From contig DPJQ01000087.1 in NCBI GenBank assembly GCA_003542935.1, positions 1-9,832 of the forward strand: a stretch of 9,832 nucleotides of DNA, given 5' to 3'. This document shows positions 7,321-9,832 of this stretch, in pieces (position 1 is the first letter of the stretch; every line of letters begins with the position of its first letter). The notes below the pieces were generated by a model that ran no database searches, was not told the origin of the DNA, and saw only the letters and a list, made by a program, of their open reading frames with translations. Made by a program: the position numbers and the translations under genes. This DNA is from Lachnospiraceae bacterium. GTDB taxonomy: Bacteria; Bacillota; Clostridia; Lachnospirales; Lachnospiraceae.

Positions 7321-9060
7321 CTATTCTTTTTCTGGGAATCTTTTCGCCGAGTCCTTCCGCGCTTCATTCTGGTCCCGGGCATTTTTCAGTTCCACCGCGT
7401 AGACGTCGTCATAGCCAAGTCCTCTGACCGTGGTCTGCATCTCCTGCAAAAGCCGGTCGAAATCCTCCGCCGGGGCAAATACCAGTTCCCAGGAACCGTC
7501 CACCACCGCCGTTTTACACCGGGAACGGATCGTGGTGATGTTGGCATCCTCCCTGGGGGTGGAGTAACCGGACCCGGGGGCGATCAGCAGCATCCCGTTT
7601 TTCTTAAGATACTCCATCACCGTCTGCGCCTTCATCTGCTCTCTCCAATCCGCCTCCAGGGCGGAACTGCTGTTCTCAATCGTAGTTTCCCAGCACAGGT
7701 AATTGTAGGGTTCCCCCGCGTTGGGGTCGATCTCCTCCTGGTTGACCGTTTTGAAATTCAGGTAAGACAGGCCGCTGCCCCATTTCCCGCCGCCGTATTC
7801 CTCCGGGACATCCACCATATTGTCCGGAAGGGCCTTTCTTCCAAACTCCGTCAATACCGGCCGCCCGTCTTTTCCGATCTCCCAGGTAAGTCCCTCGGGG
7901 CCCTGGGTGCCGTTCGTCTGGCCATTCATTTCCACGCCCTCCGGCGAATAGAGCCAGTCAATAAAATCCACCAGCCGCTGGGGATCCTCCGTATCCGCTC
8001 CGACGGCTATGACCCTGGTGGCGTCTCCCTCCGGACAGCAGCCGAAAGCAAAGATCTGCATATCCATGACCGGTGCCAGCATGAACCCCTTCCCGGCTGC
8101 TTTATACTCTGCCCTGCCATACAGGCCGGGGCCGACCCAGGGCCAGGGAGCGTAGAGTACCTTCCCGCTCCGGTATTTTGACGTCCACATGTCATAATTC
8201 TGCATCACCGAGTCCGGATCCACCAGCCCCCGGGCATTCGCCTCGTTAAGAAACCGGAGGGCCCGGACATACATCGAATCACCGTCAATGACGCTCTGGT
8301 AATCCGAACCGTCCGCCTTTGCCAGCACAAACCCCTGCTCGTCGTAGCCATACATACAGGCCAGCTGCTTGGCGTTATTCATCATATTATCGTCCCAGGT
8401 GTTGAACAGGGAGAGGGCGTAAATGTCTTCGCAGCCCTCTTCCTCCCTGGCAAGCTTCTGCATATCCTCCAGCACATCCAGAAAATCCTCAAGGCTGTGC
8501 ATGGCCGGATAGCCGAGCGCTTTATAATAGTCCCAGCGGACGTAGGGGCCGAAAGTGGGCGCCGCCCAGTCGGCTGCTTCCGTGGCCGCCTGGGTGGATA
8601 TGGAATTCGGGAAACAGTAGATCCCGTCCTTTTCCACCAGTTCATTGGCCCTGGCCACCGCGTCGCCGTAATTTCTCATGACCGCCTTGTCCCTGACCAT
8701 CTCCGTGCAGTCAAGAACCAGGCCCGCGTCCACCAGGTCGTCGAATTTCCCGTTGGCCGTAGTGGCGATGATCAGATCCCCCAGGCTCCCCGCTGCCGAG
8801 CGGGTCTGAAACAGGGTATCCCCGCCGCCCGCCACATTCGGGGCGATGATATTCAGCTCCATATTAAAGCGGTCCTTCACCGCTTTGGCAAACCAGCCGC
8901 CCTGGAGCCCCTGCTAATTGGCAAACTCGTCGTACACATCCACGGTGATAAACTTCTTATATTTACCTGCCCCCGTGTCCCCGGAACCGCCTCTGCAGCC
9001 GGCCGCAAACGACACCACCATGGCAAAGTAAAGCCCAAAAATAATCCATCTCTTTTTCAT
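7321..9060 (-). pseudogene. Sugar ABC transporter lipoprotein binding protein (LipO/YtcQ type), interrupted by in-frame TAG
   Basis: Extracellular solute-binding protein that would be anchored to the membrane by a lipid and would deliver an oligosaccharide to an ABC permease. The full frame is 580 codons from the ATG at 9060, which has GAGG 6 nt upstream, to the TAG at 7321. The first residues (MKKRW, a hydrophobic stretch, then SFAAGC with C22) form a lipoprotein signal. The mature protein starts FITVDVYDEFAN and then meets TAG at codon 49 (8914-8916). After the stop the same frame continues with QGLQGGWFAKAVKD and NMELNIIAPNVAGGGDTLFQ, exactly the continuation expected for this family, and stays open for about 530 codons. 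The position normally holds an aromatic residue, so a single base change from a Tyr codon (TAC or TAT) explains it. Translation from GTG 8880 would give a protein with no export signal. No permease genes are adjacent. A base-call error, real inactivation or readthrough are all possible; inactivation is the default reading. Confidence 0.85.
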
Positions 9061-9086
9061 GATCTTCCTCTTCCCTCATGCCGGCC

Positions 9087-9116
9087 GCAAAAGGCTTTTG
9101 CCCGGGCCGGGCAAAA
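9087..9116. repeat. Two overlapping palindromes upstream of the binding-protein gene
   Basis: The first palindrome is GCAAAAG (9087-9093), a one-base centre and CTTTTGC (9095-9101). The second is TTTTGCCCG (9096-9104), a GGC loop and CGGGCAAAA (9108-9116). They share the TTTTGC arm, so only one hairpin can form at a time. The pair lies 27-56 nt upstream of the binding-protein ATG and about 50 nt after the nuclease stop. The T-tracts are inside the stems rather than after them, so this is not a standard intrinsic terminator. An operator or a transcript-processing or stability element is possible. Confidence 0.5.
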
Positions 9117-9165
9117 CGCCGTGATGCCACCGCCTGAATCGCCTTGCTGACCAATAGACCACTAC

Positions 9166-9832
9166 TCATTCAGATTCTACATTCCGTTGTTCCAACTGTT
9201 CCTTTGCATTCATAATAGCCAGCCTCAGCTTTTTCTCTAAAACCTCTTTGGGCGGCATTCTAGTCAAATATTGCGCCACATGAATGCTTCCATTATCAAG
9301 TTCCATCAATTCTATGGTCTCCTGAGATTTTTCCGCACACAATATCAATGCTATCGGCTTCTCCTCGCTTTCTGCCATTTCATATTTTTCAAGCCATCGG
9401 AGATATAGTTCAACCTGCCCTTTATCCTGTGGTTCAAATTCACCTAGTTTTAATTCTATCAGCACCAATCGCCGCAACGTTCTATGGAAGAAAAGCAAAT
9501 CCATATAATAGTCCTTGCCATCAAAAACAAAATGTTTTTGACGTGCCAAAAATGCAAAATCCGAACCCATTTCTAAGATAAATCTCTCTAATTGGGCTAA
9601 AATGGCATTTTCCAAATCCTTTTCGCTATATGTATCTTTTAATCCGAAAAAATCGAGAATGTACGGATCTCTGTAAAACATGTCTAAGGTCATCTTTTTA
9701 TCGTCCGCCAATTCTTCAATTTCTTTTTTTATTGTTTCTTCCGGTTTTTTCGATATTGCCGTTCGCTCATAAAGCATAGATTTTTTACGCTCACGTAAGG
9801 TTCTAACTGACCAATTTTCATTTTTGCACATT
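9166..9832 (-). CDS. DUF1016/YhcG-type PD-(D/E)XK nuclease, C-terminal part, runs off right edge
   Basis: The C-terminal nuclease domain of a DUF1016 (YhcG-type) protein; 222 codons are visible and the winged-helix-like N-terminal domain (about 140-150 residues in relatives) would lie beyond the window. Numbering from the first visible Met (9831), the landmark WSVRTL...LYERTA is at residues 7-24 and DPYILDFFGL at 55-64. The PD-(D/E)XK core has D111 in DYYMDLLFF, E126 and K128 in LIELKLGEF, and Q139 in DKGQVELY, so the catalytic set is complete. The visible Met is probably internal. Such proteins are found near restriction-modification and other defence genes, but their cellular substrate is not settled. 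The base composition is clearly more AT-rich than the sugar genes: one sampled 60-base line (9721-9780) has 20 G/C, against 33 in a binding-protein line (7561-7620). This suggests separate ancestry. Confidence 0.88.
   Translation of the reverse strand, partial: MCKNENWSVRTLRERKKSMLYERTAISKKPEETIKKEIEELADDKKMTLDMFYRDPYILDFFGLKDTYSEKDLENAILAQLERFILEMGSDFAFLARQKHFVFDGKDYYMDLLFFHRTLRRLVLIELKLGEFEPQDKGQVELYLRWLEKYEMAESEEKPIALILCAEKSQETIELMELDNGSIHVAQYLTRMPPKEVLEKKLRLAIMNAKEQLEQRNVESE

Noticed and set aside
7321..9060. Recoding of TAG as an amino acid (suppressor tRNA or pyrrolysine)
   Set aside because: The same gene ends with TAG at its natural end, and the substrate-binding family has no known pyrrolysine position. 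A point mutation or base-call error is simpler, though readthrough is listed as a check.
9096..9116. Intrinsic terminator for the nuclease gene
   Set aside because: The stem is perfect, but the T-tract is on its 5' side in both directions, with no T-run immediately after the stem.
8963..9169. Small minus-strand open frame of 68 codons over the binding-protein start
   Set aside because: It is the shifted frame over the lipoprotein signal region. The overlapping frame from 9060 has a clean signal peptide, lipobox and ribosome binding site.

Overview
The window looks like a carbohydrate-uptake and glycan-degradation locus from a Gram-positive gut-type Clostridia, most likely Lachnospiraceae. 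The evidence is the combination of a YesM-type sensor kinase, a long AraC-type response regulator, a lipoprotein substrate-binding protein of the LipO/YtcQ type, strong AGGAGG-like ribosome binding sites and a fairly GC-rich sugar locus. The genus cannot be fixed from the sequence alone. All calls come from reading the sequence and recalling protein families; no search was run.

Layout, left to right. Positions 1-1053 (minus) hold the N-terminal 351 codons of a GH31 alpha-xylosidase (YicI type) that runs off the left edge. Positions 1054-1250 are a divergent intergenic region with a good plus-strand promoter and a weaker minus-strand one facing it. Positions 1251-1786 (plus) hold a small antitoxin-like gene overlapping the start of a RelE/ParE-type toxin. 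The toxin is broken after about 30 codons and joined to DNA that reads better as protein on the opposite strand. Positions 1874-5223 (plus) are a two-component pair, histidine kinase then AraC-type response regulator, overlapping by 4 nt. Positions 5224-5275 are a short convergent gap with a GC-rich hairpin. Positions 7321-9060 (minus) encode a sugar-binding lipoprotein and 5276-7297 (minus) a GH42 beta-galactosidase; the two are 23 nt apart and form one transcription unit. Positions 9061-9165 carry two nested palindromes. Positions 9166-9832 (minus) hold the AT-rich C-terminal part of a DUF1016/YhcG-type PD-(D/E)XK nuclease that runs off the right edge.

How the genes probably work together: the kinase would sense an extracellular sugar or a loaded binding protein, and its AraC-type partner would switch on the flanking sugar genes. 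The lipoprotein would deliver an oligosaccharide to an ABC permease that is not in this window. The cytoplasmic GH42 and GH31 enzymes would remove beta-galactose and alpha-xylose. This pairing fits galactosylated xyloglucan oligosaccharides or a similar plant glycan, but that is inference.

The most notable observation is an in-frame TAG at codon 49 of the binding protein. It falls between an intact lipoprotein signal and an otherwise open reading frame of about 530 codons. The other points worth a second look are the broken toxin junction, a substitution in the GH31 specificity loop, and the palindromes upstream of the binding protein. I saw no tRNA, rRNA, CRISPR array, insertion sequence or complete novel system.
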